This document shows, piece after piece, positions 43,033-52,091 of a stretch of DNA of 64,000 bases. Location of the stretch: contig NZ_LHQS01000003.1 in NCBI RefSeq assembly GCF_004102725.1, positions 115,752-179,751 of the forward strand, in the 5' to 3' direction. A model generated the notes under the pieces. It did no database searches. It was not told the origin of the DNA and saw nothing but the letters and a program-made list of their open reading frames with translations. Every line of letters starts with the position of its first letter. Within the stretch, counting starts at the first letter, position 1. The position numbers and the translations under genes are program-made. The DNA comes from Methanoculleus taiwanensis (lineage in GTDB: Archaea; Halobacteriota; Methanomicrobia; Methanomicrobiales; Methanoculleaceae).

Positions 43033-43305
43033 TCAGAGCCGGTTTTTAACCCACTCGGCGTATTGAGCCCGTACTTTTTCGATCTCCTCTCTTGAAAACT
43101 CCGCCTTTCCCGCCTTTCGGAGAAATGCTTCCAGCTGACGTACAACCAGCTCGGCGTCCTGATGATCGCTGACATCCAGATACTCGGGAGCACGGTTGCT
43201 ATCGATCACCTCGCCGCAGATATGGCAGAGTTTGAAACGTTGAAACCTATCCATGTAGGTGAATGCCTGGCATCCCGGACAGCGTGTCACGAGGTACATG
43301 ATCAT
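43033..43305 (-). CDS. DUF1922-like zinc-ribbon protein
   Basis: A 90-residue protein. The first half is a zinc ribbon (MYLVTRCPGCQAFTYMDRFQ, LCHICGEV), the second a basic/acidic helix region (DAELVVRQLEAFLRK). It resembles archaeal DUF1922 proteins, which are uncharacterised. The alternative start is ATG 43299. No operon partner. Confidence 0.75.
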   Translation of the reverse strand: MIMYLVTRCPGCQAFTYMDRFQRFKLCHICGEVIDSNRAPEYLDVSDHQDAELVVRQLEAFLRKAGKAEFSREEIEKVRAQYAEWVKNRL

Positions 43306-43498
43306 GGCAATGTGCGGCCCTGAAGATAAATATCTTCCTATATTCCGCGCTTTTCAGCAGAATCGGGGTAACTGAGCAGGGAGCGGCGGTATGGAAAGCC
43401 GGAACCGGGGAGCTGCCTGTGGTCGTTCGACCGTCCCCTTCCGGCGTTCCCGATGCGTGAGCGTGGTGCGAGCGGCAGTGAAAAGAATAGCGCGGGGT

Positions 43499-45040
43499 TT
43501 ACCCGCGATCGATCGTGCGTTTCCGGAGGCCGTGAACCGCCGGCCCGTGGAGGACCTCGCCGTCGACGGAGTAGCGGGAGCCGTGGCAGGGGCAGTCCCA
43601 GGACTTCTCCGCCTCGTTCCAGGAGACGATGCACCCCATATGCGGACAGACCGGATCGAGTGCGTGGAGTCCGCCGCCCATGTCCCGGTAGACCGCCGTC
43701 TTATGGCCGTCGACCTCAAAGATCCCTCCTCTGCCAGGAGGGAGCGCGGAGACGTTCGACGATGGACGGGCAAGACGCCCGCCGATCAGCCCTTCCGCTA
43801 CGTCGATACCGTGCGCAATGACCTCCTTCGCCGAGGTCACCGGTTTGAACCGGGAAGGAGCGAAGACGTCGGTCCAGGAATTGGGTCGCTTCAGGATCAG
43901 ATCGGAGAGGATCATCCCCGCTGCCGTGCCGTTCGTCATCCCCCACTTCCCAAACCCGGTCGCAACGTAAAGGTGTTCATGCCCGGGGGAGATATGGCCG
44001 ATATACGGAGCTCTATCGACCGAGATGTAATCCTGCGTCGACCAGTGGTACTCGATCGACCGGACGGTATAGACCGACCTGATGTACGCGTCGAGCGCCC
44101 GGTAGTGCTCCCGCGTGTCCCCTCCCTGGCCGGTCCGGTGGTCTCCGCCGGTCACGAGGACGATATCTCCCGCTTCATCGGGGTGCATGCGGAGCGAGTG
44201 CGTGGGGCTCTCTGCATTGATGAACATGCCGTCCGGGAACACCTCGTCGATCCGCACCCCGAGGACGTAACTGCGCGAGGGGTACGCCCGGAGATAGTAG
44301 AATCCCGGCTTGTCATGGAACGGATAGTGGGTTGCGAGGACGACGTCGTCCGCCGTCACCGACCCGTGTTCGGCCATCACCCTGCAGGGCTCCCCCTCTT
44401 TGACGTCGATCGCCCGGGTCTGCTCGAGGACGTAACACCCGCCCCCGTGGATGCGATCGGCAAGCCCGAGCAGGTACTTGCGCGGGTGGAACTCAGCCTG
44501 GTTCTCGAACCGGACGGCGCCGTAGGTCTCCGTCGGCAGGGGGACAGCCTCGACGAAGGCGGCGGGCAGACCGAGACTCCGGGCAGCATCGGCCTCGTCC
44601 ATTATCTTCTCGCGGGATGCACTCGATTCCGCGAACGTGTATGCGGGTTTGCGGGTGTAATCGCAGGATATGCCGTGCCTCCGGGCAAGAACTTCGATCT
44701 GCCCGATAGCGGCCTGGTTGGCGTCGGCATACATCCGCGCCTCGCCGTCTCCGAAGTTATCGATGAGGTAGCGGTAGATGAGCCGGTGCAGGGAGGTAAC
44801 CTTCGCCGTCGTATGCCCGGTCACCCCGGCGGCGACCCTGCCTGACTCGATGACGGCGACCGACCGGCCGGCCTCTTTGAGCAGGAGAGCCGCCGTGAGC
44901 CCGGCGATACCGCCCCCGATTATCGCAACGTCTACTCTGAGATCCCCTTCGAGGGGGGGATACCGCGTCCCGGGCGTCGTCGCCATCCAGAGCGACTCGG
45001 CCTTTCCGGGGATCTGATCCCCGATTGTATGATCAGCCAT
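43499..45040 (-). CDS. FAD-dependent oxidoreductase with C-terminal Rieske domain
   Basis: About 513 residues. The N-terminal dinucleotide fold is VDVAIIGGGIAGLTAALLLKEAG, with the DAO-family body (AGVTGHTTAKVTSLHRLIY, YVATGFGKWGMTNGTAAG). The last about 90 residues form a Rieske [2Fe-2S] domain: CPHMGC and CPCHGSRY give the two Cys and two His ligands. Similar proteins are found in many bacteria; the substrate is unknown. GGAGG lies 8 nt before the ATG at 45040, which decides that start among three nearby Met codons. Confidence 0.92.
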   Translation of the reverse strand: MADHTIGDQIPGKAESLWMATTPGTRYPPLEGDLRVDVAIIGGGIAGLTAALLLKEAGRSVAVIESGRVAAGVTGHTTAKVTSLHRLIYRYLIDNFGDGEARMYADANQAAIGQIEVLARRHGISCDYTRKPAYTFAESSASREKIMDEADAARSLGLPAAFVEAVPLPTETYGAVRFENQAEFHPRKYLLGLADRIHGGGCYVLEQTRAIDVKEGEPCRVMAEHGSVTADDVVLATHYPFHDKPGFYYLRAYPSRSYVLGVRIDEVFPDGMFINAESPTHSLRMHPDEAGDIVLVTGGDHRTGQGGDTREHYRALDAYIRSVYTVRSIEYHWSTQDYISVDRAPYIGHISPGHEHLYVATGFGKWGMTNGTAAGMILSDLILKRPNSWTDVFAPSRFKPVTSAKEVIAHGIDVAEGLIGGRLARPSSNVSALPPGRGGIFEVDGHKTAVYRDMGGGLHALDPVCPHMGCIVSWNEAEKSWDCPCHGSRYSVDGEVLHGPAVHGLRKRTIDRG

Positions 45041-45398
45041 CGTCATATCCTCCATGCCATGCTCCGGCCACCTGCAGGGGAGAGAGACTGATAGTCGATA
45101 GGTATGGCGCTGAACCGGCACTCGTGAACCTGCACATCCCGGTAACAATGCAGACCCTGGCGTTCCGCCGTGACCGCCCTGGCTGCAACCCATGGGGGGC
45201 GGGTCGGGTACTTAACGGTTGTGCACCAGGTGTCAAAGCGGTCAATCGCCGCACGGGGGAATAATACCGTGGTCGCTCCTCCGAAGATCTCACAACGGAC
45301 AGGAGCAGAATACCGGATAGGTAAATAGTCTGGAGAAGAGCGGACGGCGGTTGCGAGAAGGAAGGGGTTTTCAGGGCAGAAACGAAGGAGAGAGAAGA
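45041..45398. other. Gap of about 360 bp, no gene supported
   Basis: Between the metal-binding protein gene and the FAD/Rieske gene. No coding signal or RNA gene was found. Confidence 0.45.
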
Positions 45399-46361
45399 TC
45401 AGTCTCTCCGGGAGATGAGGAGGAGTCCGATTGCAACCGCTCCGAGCACCGCAAGAATGCCGACAGGAGCCTCCGGTGCCGGAGTGGTGGCGGGTGTCTG
45501 CATCATGACAAGCCCTTTATTGTATACAATGACGTCCGGGATAGTCTCGACGCCCGGGACGGACTTCGGGAAGTTCGTGAAGACGACACGCTGCACGGGA
45601 ATTCCCTTATCGTTCAGCGCCTCCTCGACACCCTTGCCGAGCTCGCCGGACTGCATATTCTCGATGATATAGGTCACGTTCGCATACTTCTCGGGATTGG
45701 CGTTGATATCGTCGACCAGCTTCGCCGCGGTGTATTTACCCCCCTGGTAGTGCTCCGGCGCATAGATGTTGACGACGTTGAGCCCGAGCCAGTTCTCGAC
45801 GGCATCCCGCTGCCAGACGATCGTGATGACGTCCTGTCCCGAGATAGCCTGCCGCTCGTCGTCGGTGAGATCGGCCGCCTCAATCAGCGTCACGTACGAC
45901 GCATATCGGTCCTCATAGTACGTCCGGTTATCGGGGTCGGCGGCAACGAGCCAGTCCTTCACAATCGCGACCAGCGTGTTCGCTTTTTCGGGGGTGTTCC
46001 AGGTCATTGTCGGATCGCCCGGGGTAGTCCACTGAACCGATCCGTACTCGTTTGCAGCCATGAAGTCATCGACGAACGGCATGACGTAGGCTTGGTCGAC
46101 CGATGTGTTATGGGCGACGAGGAGATCGGCATCCCTGATGAAATCCCGGTTGAGCTGGATCCGGTTGTTGATAACGTCCTGCTGCAGGTGCGGGCAGAGC
46201 GTCGGGTCGGAGATGTACATTACTTCGACCTTCTCCCCGCCGATATACTGGAGCGGCTCGGCGAGGACGGCCGTGGTGGAAACCACCGTCAGATCCGCAG
46301 AGACCGGCACTGCGAGAAGCAGCGCGAGGAGAACTGCGGTAAAAATGGGTATGCTGCGCAT
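45399..46361 (-). CDS. Metal ABC transporter substrate-binding protein (cluster 9, ZnuA/TroA-like), membrane-anchored
   Basis: A 320-residue extracytoplasmic binding protein. A signal peptide (about 1-22) begins it and a C-terminal helix (PVGILAVLGAVAIGLLLISRRD) anchors it. Two metal-ligand His are visible, His58 (CPHLQQD) and His84 (LVAHN). At the usual third His site it has IVWQRD (Gln184), so the site is atypical, and the metal may not be zinc. Permease and ATPase genes lie next to it upstream. The Pro/Thr linker before the anchor is common in archaeal surface lipoproteins and PGF-type proteins. Confidence 0.88.
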   Translation of the reverse strand: MRSIPIFTAVLLALLLAVPVSADLTVVSTTAVLAEPLQYIGGEKVEVMYISDPTLCPHLQQDVINNRIQLNRDFIRDADLLVAHNTSVDQAYVMPFVDDFMAANEYGSVQWTTPGDPTMTWNTPEKANTLVAIVKDWLVAADPDNRTYYEDRYASYVTLIEAADLTDDERQAISGQDVITIVWQRDAVENWLGLNVVNIYAPEHYQGGKYTAAKLVDDINANPEKYANVTYIIENMQSGELGKGVEEALNDKGIPVQRVVFTNFPKSVPGVETIPDVIVYNKGLVMMQTPATTPAPEAPVGILAVLGAVAIGLLLISRRD

Positions 46362-46387
46362 AACGCAGATCTGGTATGAAGAAAAAG

Positions 46388-47218
46388 TTAAACCTTGCTA
46401 TTTGTTACCCTTCTTTTCGGCGACAGTAGCACGGCAAGCAGGAACGCACCCGTGAAGATGACCGCGGTGAGCGGACCTACCGGGAGAGAGTACTCAAGAC
46501 CCGTCAGTGCCCCGGAGACGCTGATGGCTGCAGCGGTGAGGGGCGCCAGGATGAACATCGTCCTGACGTTGTAGCAGAACTGGTAGACGATCGCGGCAGG
46601 CGTCACCAGCCAGACGTAGAGCAGCAGGCCGCCGATGATGTTCAGGGCCAGCGCCACTGTCAATGCGATGATGAAGAGCATGCCGTAGTAGATCGGCGTC
46701 ACCCTGATCCCGGATGCCTCCGCGATCTTCTTGTTGAAGATGATGGCGGTGATCTCCTTGTAAAAGAGCACCACGAAGAGGATCGCCACCACGGATATCA
46801 GGGCAAGGCTGTAGATCTCCTCGCGGTACAGGGAGATGACATCGCCGAAGAGCAGGCTGCTCGCGTTGAACCCCTGCCCGAGGTACTGCATGTAGGAGAT
46901 AAAGAAGATCGCAACCGCCATCGACATCCCGAAGAGGACGCCGAGTGTCGTGTCCGTTGATATCTTGGCCTTATCCGAGAGGGGACCGAGCAGAACGGCG
47001 ACGGCGAGGGCAAAGACGATCGCGGTGAAGGTTCCGTTCATCCCGAGGAAGAGGCCGACGGCCGCTCCTGCGAAGGCGGCATGCGCCATGGTGAATCCTA
47101 TCGACGAGATGTTGATCTGCGTGATGATGACGCCGAGGATGGCGCAGGCGATCGAGGCAAAGAGCATGGCCTCGACGGCGTGGCAGACGATGTTGTTCGG
47201 AATAAGAAACTCAAGCAT
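46388..47218 (-). CDS. Metal ABC transporter permease (ABC-3 family)
   Basis: A 276-residue protein with about eight helices of the ZnuB/MntB family. ITQINISSIGFTMAHAAFAGAAVGLFL matches the family signature. The ATG at 47218 shares a base with the ATPase stop (TAATG). It ends 26 bp before the binding-protein gene, completing the transporter. Confidence 0.92.
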   Translation of the reverse strand: MLEFLIPNNIVCHAVEAMLFASIACAILGVIITQINISSIGFTMAHAAFAGAAVGLFLGMNGTFTAIVFALAVAVLLGPLSDKAKISTDTTLGVLFGMSMAVAIFFISYMQYLGQGFNASSLLFGDVISLYREEIYSLALISVVAILFVVLFYKEITAIIFNKKIAEASGIRVTPIYYGMLFIIALTVALALNIIGGLLLYVWLVTPAAIVYQFCYNVRTMFILAPLTAAAISVSGALTGLEYSLPVGPLTAVIFTGAFLLAVLLSPKRRVTNSKV

Positions 47219-47958
47219 TATTGCACCGTAGAGGCTTTCCGCACCCGTGATTCGACCTCGTCGGGGCGGCATGTCTCATCGAGAGAGAGCGTTCCGTCGC
47301 GCATGACGATGATACGGATCTCGCCGTCGGGCAGGCCGTCGAACGCGTGCGAGACCATGACGACCGCAATCCCCTTCTTCGCCAGGTCCTTCAAGACCCC
47401 GCTCACGAAATCCCGGGTGCAGAGATCGAGGTTGCTGAACGGCTCGTCAAGCAGGAGGATCTCCGGCTCCTTGGCAAGGTTCTGCGCGATGAGGGCTTTC
47501 TGCTGCTGGCCGCCCGAGAGTGTCCCGATCGGCCGGTCTCTCAGATCTTCGAGGCCGAGGAGCCGGATAGCTCTGTCGACCGCCGCATAGTCCGCTTCCC
47601 CGGGGCGCCTGAGGCAGCCGAGCAGTCCGTACCTGCCCATCATGACCACCTGCTCGGTAGTAAACGGGGTTAAGGGATCGAAGAAGAAACTCTGCACAAC
47701 GTATCCGACACGCTTTCGCACCTCGCATCCCTGCCGCCGGACATCGAGCCCGCAGACCGTGGCGCTCCCGTGCGTGAGCCGGAGCATCCCGTTCATCGAC
47801 TCGAGCAGCGTTGTCTTGCCGGCACCGTTCGGCCCGCCGACGATAGCGTACTCACCGGCCCGGATGGAGAGGGTAATCCCTCTGATGACCGGGAAGGCAG
47901 CGCCCTCATAGGCGGTGTAGATATTATCGAGATGGATCAGTGTGCCGTTGCCGTTCAT
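47218..47958 (-). CDS. Metal ABC transporter ATP-binding protein
   Basis: A 246-residue ABC ATPase with Walker A GGPNGAGKTT, Q-loop VVQSFFFDP, signature LSGGQQQKA, Walker B ILLLDEPFSNLD and switch His MVSHAFDG. The first gene of the transporter operon; its start is 6 bp from the end of the fmdE-like gene upstream, so fmdE may be co-transcribed. Confidence 0.94.
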   Translation of the reverse strand: MNGNGTLIHLDNIYTAYEGAAFPVIRGITLSIRAGEYAIVGGPNGAGKTTLLESMNGMLRLTHGSATVCGLDVRRQGCEVRKRVGYVVQSFFFDPLTPFTTEQVVMMGRYGLLGCLRRPGEADYAAVDRAIRLLGLEDLRDRPIGTLSGGQQQKALIAQNLAKEPEILLLDEPFSNLDLCTRDFVSGVLKDLAKKGIAVVMVSHAFDGLPDGEIRIIVMRDGTLSLDETCRPDEVESRVRKASTVQ

Positions 47959-47964
47959 GGCCTT

Positions 47965-48402
47965 TCACGTGACGGATGCCGAGAAGAGATCGGCGTCGGG
48001 GAGTCCGTACATCGCTTCCGCAATCCTCTCGATATGCAGCTCATAATCGGCATCGCGTTCCGGCGGGGTGAAGGGCGCGGGCACTACCGTCACGTTCCGG
48101 TCGTCGGCGGTGAACTCGCACCGGAGTTCGTCGCTCTCGATTATCTCGATGTTTCGTTTCCCGAGCGTACAGCCGCTTCCGAGCTGAATGCCGTCGATAA
48201 TGCAGGACTGCGGCGGCGCACCGGAACAGTACACCCGCACCGACATCCGGAACGGATCGTCACAGAAGGTGTCCCGGACATATCTGCCGATGCGGTAGCC
48301 GAGAACAATATATGGTCCGAGGTGGCCGTGGAATGCCGCGAGGTCTTCAATAGAGCACTCTTTGCGGAGATGCATGTATTTGCAGCCCTGATGATCGTGC
48401 AT
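47965..48402 (-). CDS. FmdE-family protein (N-terminal domain only)
   Basis: About 145 residues with the FmdE signature AAFHGHLGPYIVLGYRIGRYV and GAPPQSCIIDGIQLGSGCTLGKRN. FmdE proteins lie near molybdenum formylmethanofuran dehydrogenase genes in some methanogens, but their role is unproven. The C-terminal zinc finger of longer relatives is missing. A TATA-like CTTTAATAG is centred 27 bp upstream of the ATG at 48402, so a leaderless message is likely; ATG 48375 is the alternative. It lies just upstream of the metal ABC transporter genes. Confidence 0.82.
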   Translation of the reverse strand: MHDHQGCKYMHLRKECSIEDLAAFHGHLGPYIVLGYRIGRYVRDTFCDDPFRMSVRVYCSGAPPQSCIIDGIQLGSGCTLGKRNIEIIESDELRCEFTADDRNVTVVPAPFTPPERDADYELHIERIAEAMYGLPDADLFSASVT

Positions 48403-48542
48403 ACAGATTATTGGAAGGTCGATACTATTAAAGTTGCAAGTTTTCACATCAAATCATATCAACTCCGGATTCGTTGTACCGGATCCCGATATATACTCCG
48501 TGCCGGAATACGGGGCTGCAGAGATGAGGAATAGGTGAACGG

Positions 48543-49550
48543 ATGATGAAGGTCACTCCCGTATGGGCGGATAGTCTCGGGGCGAAATCGTTCTGTACTC
48601 TCGTGGAAACACCGGATCTTGCGCTGATGATCGACCCGGGCGCATCGATCCTGCAGAAAGGGTTTCCGGCACCCGATGCCGTGAAAGAGGAGCGGCTCAG
48701 GGACGCGTGGAAGGCGATCACGGCCGCCGCAGGCAGGGCGACGCATGTTGCCGTAACGCACTATCACCACGACCATTACCGGCAGGAGAGAAGCCTCTAT
48801 GCCGGGAAACACCTCTACATCAAATCGCCGAACGCCTACGTGAATCGGTCGCAGTGGCACCGCTCCCGGGAGTTCATGCGGTGGTATGCCGCATCGTTCG
48901 GCGGCGCTTTGCGGGAGTCGCCCCCCGGGGAAGATACGTTCCCCGATCCCCTGCAGGCCCTGCCGCTCTCAGCCGTTCATACCGGCGGGGATACCGAAAA
49001 GCGGCGGCAGCAGTACCGGCGTCACGCCCGGCGATGGACGACGGAGCCGTGGGTGCTGCCGCCGGACGAGAAGGTCGTCTTCTGCGACGGTCGGACGTTC
49101 GGCATAGGGAATACCGATCTCCGATTCTCCGCTCCCCTCTTTCACGGCATCGAGTACGCATCGCCCGGGTTTGTGGTGGCGCTCGCTATCGAGCACGCAG
49201 CCCGAAAGACGGTCTACACCTCCGACCTTATGGGGCCGCTTCTCGAAGACTATGCGGCCTGGCTCATCGACGAAGCGCCGGACTGCATCCTCCTCGACGG
49301 CCCGCCGACGTACCTCCTCGGGCACCTCTTGAGCAGGGAGAACTTCGACCGATGCATCGCAAACCTCCGCCGGATTGCCCGCGAGTGCCCCGGGGCAACC
49401 ATCCTGCTCGACCACCACGTCACGAGGGACACCCGCTTCCGGGAGCGGATGGAAGGCATCTACGATCTCGCCGGTGTCACGACCGTCGCCGGGTATCTCG
49501 GCGAGGAGGTCTTTGCCGATCGGTTCGCCCACCCGGGAGGAGAGGAATGA
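48543..49550 (+). CDS. UPF0282 family metallo-beta-lactamase-fold hydrolase
   Basis: A 335-residue protein with the metal motif VAVTHYHHDHY (about 71-81), VVFCDG, VYTSDLMGPLLEDYAAWL, and ILLDHHVTRD near the end. This matches the archaeal UPF0282 family, whose substrate is unknown. ATG ATG at the start; either could be used. Divergent from fmdE. Confidence 0.85.
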   Translation: MMKVTPVWADSLGAKSFCTLVETPDLALMIDPGASILQKGFPAPDAVKEERLRDAWKAITAAAGRATHVAVTHYHHDHYRQERSLYAGKHLYIKSPNAYVNRSQWHRSREFMRWYAASFGGALRESPPGEDTFPDPLQALPLSAVHTGGDTEKRRQQYRRHARRWTTEPWVLPPDEKVVFCDGRTFGIGNTDLRFSAPLFHGIEYASPGFVVALAIEHAARKTVYTSDLMGPLLEDYAAWLIDEAPDCILLDGPPTYLLGHLLSRENFDRCIANLRRIARECPGATILLDHHVTRDTRFRERMEGIYDLAGVTTVAGYLGEEVFADRFAHPGGEE

Positions 49551-49682
49551 AAGCCCGGCAGCAGCGAACAGTACCGCCGGCCGATATATATAAAGAGGAT
49601 CGCCGACACTTTTCGTGCACCCACGCAGGAGATCTGCTGCCGGATGGGCGGACAGGGCAGACATCCCCGGAGGTCAGGATCA

Positions 49683-50915
49683 ATGGAATGGAGCAGGATA
49701 AACACCATCAAAGATTACGAGCCGTTCGTCGAAACGGGGACGATCCGGCGCATACAGGATAAGGCCCGGGTGATCAGGGATCTGCATGTCATCCACATGA
49801 ACTCGACGTACTCGGGCGGCGGGGTGTCGCAGATCCTCTCGTCGCTCGTCATCCTGATGAACAGCCTCGACATCCAGACGGGGTGGCGGGTCATCCACGG
49901 CCCACCCGACTTCTTCAGCGTCACCAAAAAGTTTCACAACGCCCTCCAGGGGGGAGGCATCAACCTGACGGAGCGGAAGAAACAGATCTACGAACAGGTA
50001 GTCTGCGAGAACACGGTCAGCAACCACCTGGATCACGACCTTGTCATCGTCCACGACCCCCAGCCTCTCCCCCTGATTCGACACTACCGGAAGAAGAGCC
50101 CCTGGGTCTGGCGCTGCCACGTCGACCTCTCCAGCCCCAACCGGGAGGTCTGGAACTATCTTCTTCCGTTCATTGAAAAATACGATGCCGTAATCTTAAG
50201 CTGCAAGAAATACCGGCAGAATCTCAAAACACCCCAGCTCTTCTTCATGCCGGCCATCGACCCGCTCTCGATCGTCAACCGGGAGATGAGCGAGAAGGAG
50301 ATCGACGAACGCCTCAACCACTACGGCATTCCGACGGATCTTCCTCTTGTCGTTCAGATATCCCGCTTCGACCGCTGGAAAGACCCCGTAGGTGTCATCC
50401 AGGCATTCAGGATGGCCAGAAAAAAGGTGGACGCAACGCTCGTCCTGCTCGGGAACGTGGCGACGGACGACCCCGAAGGGGCGGAAGTATATCGATCGCT
50501 TCTCCGGAATCGGGAGGAGCGGATCATCATCCTGAGCCGGCAGGACGGAGCGCTGGTGAATGCGCTCCAGAGAAGGGCAGCCGTCGTCCTGCAGAAATCC
50601 ATCCGTGAAGGATTCGGCCTTACCGTCGCCGAGGCAATGTGGAAAGGCACCCCCGTCATCGGCGGGAATACGGGGGGGATCAGATACCAGATCACCGACG
50701 GGGTGAACGGATTTTTAGTATCCTCCGTCGAGGAGGCGGCCGAACGCATCGTACAGCTGGTCGGCAATCCCGAGCTGGCGGCAGAGATGGGAAAGGCGGC
50801 ACGAGAGAGCGTCCGGGAGAAGTTCCTCATGACCCGGCTGGTCGAAGAGTATCTCGACCTTATCGATGCGTTCGAGGCGAACTTCACGCTCAGGGAGGGG
50901 TTCGGCACCAGGTGA
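49683..50915 (+). CDS. treT: Glycosyltransferase family 4, trehalose-synthase (TreT)-like
   Basis: A 410-residue GT-B enzyme. The N-terminal domain has LHVIHMNSTYSGGGVSQILSSLV, and the C-terminal nucleotide-sugar domain has VVQISRFDRWKDP and KSIREGFGLTVAEAMWKGTPVIGG with the conserved Glu pair. The pattern matches trehalose glycosyltransferring synthase TreT, which joins NDP-glucose and glucose. Trehalose is a common compatible solute. The ATG at 49683 is 133 bp after UPF0282; a strong TATA box (GATATATATAAA) lies about 100 bp upstream. Confidence 0.88.
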   Translation: MEWSRINTIKDYEPFVETGTIRRIQDKARVIRDLHVIHMNSTYSGGGVSQILSSLVILMNSLDIQTGWRVIHGPPDFFSVTKKFHNALQGGGINLTERKKQIYEQVVCENTVSNHLDHDLVIVHDPQPLPLIRHYRKKSPWVWRCHVDLSSPNREVWNYLLPFIEKYDAVILSCKKYRQNLKTPQLFFMPAIDPLSIVNREMSEKEIDERLNHYGIPTDLPLVVQISRFDRWKDPVGVIQAFRMARKKVDATLVLLGNVATDDPEGAEVYRSLLRNREERIIILSRQDGALVNALQRRAAVVLQKSIREGFGLTVAEAMWKGTPVIGGNTGGIRYQITDGVNGFLVSSVEEAAERIVQLVGNPELAAEMGKAARESVREKFLMTRLVEEYLDLIDAFEANFTLREGFGTR

Positions 50916-51065
50916 GCCGCTCCGTACCTCATAGCTCCGGGCGTCGGGAACCCTGCTCCCACGATCATCATATCTGCATGGATCTTGCGGTCACCCGCGC
51001 CCCGGGTTATGCGTATCCCGGATTAGGATATCCCCGCCGGTTTTTCCCATCCGAAACCCGAGAGC

Positions 51066-51073
51066 TTTTAAGA
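51066..51073 (+). promoter_or_regulatory. TATA box for cofE, leaderless GTG start
   Basis: TTTTAAGA lies 21-28 bp before the GTG at 51094, the distance expected between a TATA box and the first base of the message. No ribosome site precedes the GTG, so leaderless initiation on GTG is likely. Confidence 0.55.
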
Positions 51074-51093
51074 TAGCGATTCGACATCTCATC

Positions 51094-51855
51094 GTGAAGA
51101 GCATGGACATCCAGGTACTGGGCGTCAGGGGTCTGCCCCTGATCCACGAAGGAGACGATCTTTCCGGCCTGATCGCCGAACGGGTCACGTTCGAGGACGG
51201 AGATATACTCTGTATCGCCTCATCGGTCTACTCAAAGGCAAAGGGCTATACCCGCCGCCTCACCGATATCGTCCCGGGCGAGCAGGCCGAACGGATAGCG
51301 TCGGGAACACAGGAAGACCCTAGGTTCGTGCAGGCGGTGATCGACAGTTCGAGCGAGATTCTGCTCGAGTATCCCTTCATCCTCTCGGAGCTTCCATCCG
51401 GCCATATCGGTGTTCGGGCCGGCGTCGATCACAGCAACATCGAGGACGGCATGATCATCTACCTCCCGCCGGACCCCATGGCCGCCGCAGAGGAGGTGCG
51501 GGATGCTCTCCGGGATATCAGCGGAAGAGACGTCCGTGTCATTATCACCGACACCTGCGGACGGGCATTCCGGCGCGGGCAGACCGGCATTGCCATCGGT
51601 TGGAGCGGCATGACCGCGATCAACGATTACCGGGGGGATACCGATCTCTTCGGTCACGTGCTCGAGATCACCGAGGAAGCGGTCGTCGACGAGATCGCGG
51701 CGTTTGCAAACTTCGTCATGGGTGAGAGCCACCAGGGCGTTCCTGCAGTCGTCTTCAGGAACTGCGGGCGCTGGAAAGGACACGACGCCGTCTACTTCAC
51801 GCCAAAAGAGGATATCATCAGGTGCGCTCTGAAAAGTATGGAGAAAACAGAATAA
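51094..51855 (+). CDS. cofE: Coenzyme F420-0:L-glutamate ligase
   Basis: A 253-residue enzyme that adds glutamates to the F420 tail. The motifs include GLPLIHEGDDLSGLI, CIASSVYSKAKGY, IDSSSEILLEYPFIL, VIITDTCGRAFRRGQTGIAIG and ESHQGVPAVVF. F420 is the main hydride carrier of this methanogen. Start GTG 51094 fits the TATA position; ATG 51103 is the alternative. Confidence 0.94.
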   Translation: MKSMDIQVLGVRGLPLIHEGDDLSGLIAERVTFEDGDILCIASSVYSKAKGYTRRLTDIVPGEQAERIASGTQEDPRFVQAVIDSSSEILLEYPFILSELPSGHIGVRAGVDHSNIEDGMIIYLPPDPMAAAEEVRDALRDISGRDVRVIITDTCGRAFRRGQTGIAIGWSGMTAINDYRGDTDLFGHVLEITEEAVVDEIAAFANFVMGESHQGVPAVVFRNCGRWKGHDAVYFTPKEDIIRCALKSMEKTE

Positions 51856-51878
51856 AATACCTTTTTAGGGCTCTTTTG

Positions 51879-52046
51879 TTACGCAACCGGGAACAATGCG
51901 TTCAGAATGAATACCGCTGCGCCGATGACCACTGCCGCAACGACCACCGAAACCGGACTGATGTGGATTGCTCGCCGATCTTCGCTGTCATAGTAGTTGA
52001 CGAGACCCGCAGAGGATACCAGTCTCCCGCCTGATTTTTTTGCCAT
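51879..52046 (-). CDS. Preprotein translocase subunit Sec61-beta (SecG)
   Basis: A 55-residue tail-anchored protein: MAKKSGGRLVSSAGLVNYYD, then SPVSVVVAAVVIGAAVFILNAL as the single helix. This is the typical archaeal Sec61-beta, with an N-terminal basic MAKK and GL-NYYD segment. Below the size of most gene calls and easily missed. A TATA element (TTTTTATATT) sits in the 45-bp divergent gap shared with the amidohydrolase gene, leaving a short leader. Confidence 0.9.
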   Translation of the reverse strand: MAKKSGGRLVSSAGLVNYYDSEDRRAIHISPVSVVVAAVVIGAAVFILNALFPVA

Positions 52047-52091
52047 ATAGATGTATTTATCCCTCGGAATATAAAAAGAAGCTACAGACCC

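Noticed and set aside
43391..44845. 484-codon plus-strand frame
   Set aside because: It is antisense to the FAD/Rieske oxidoreductase, which has clear catalytic motifs and a ribosome site. High GC makes long antisense frames common here.
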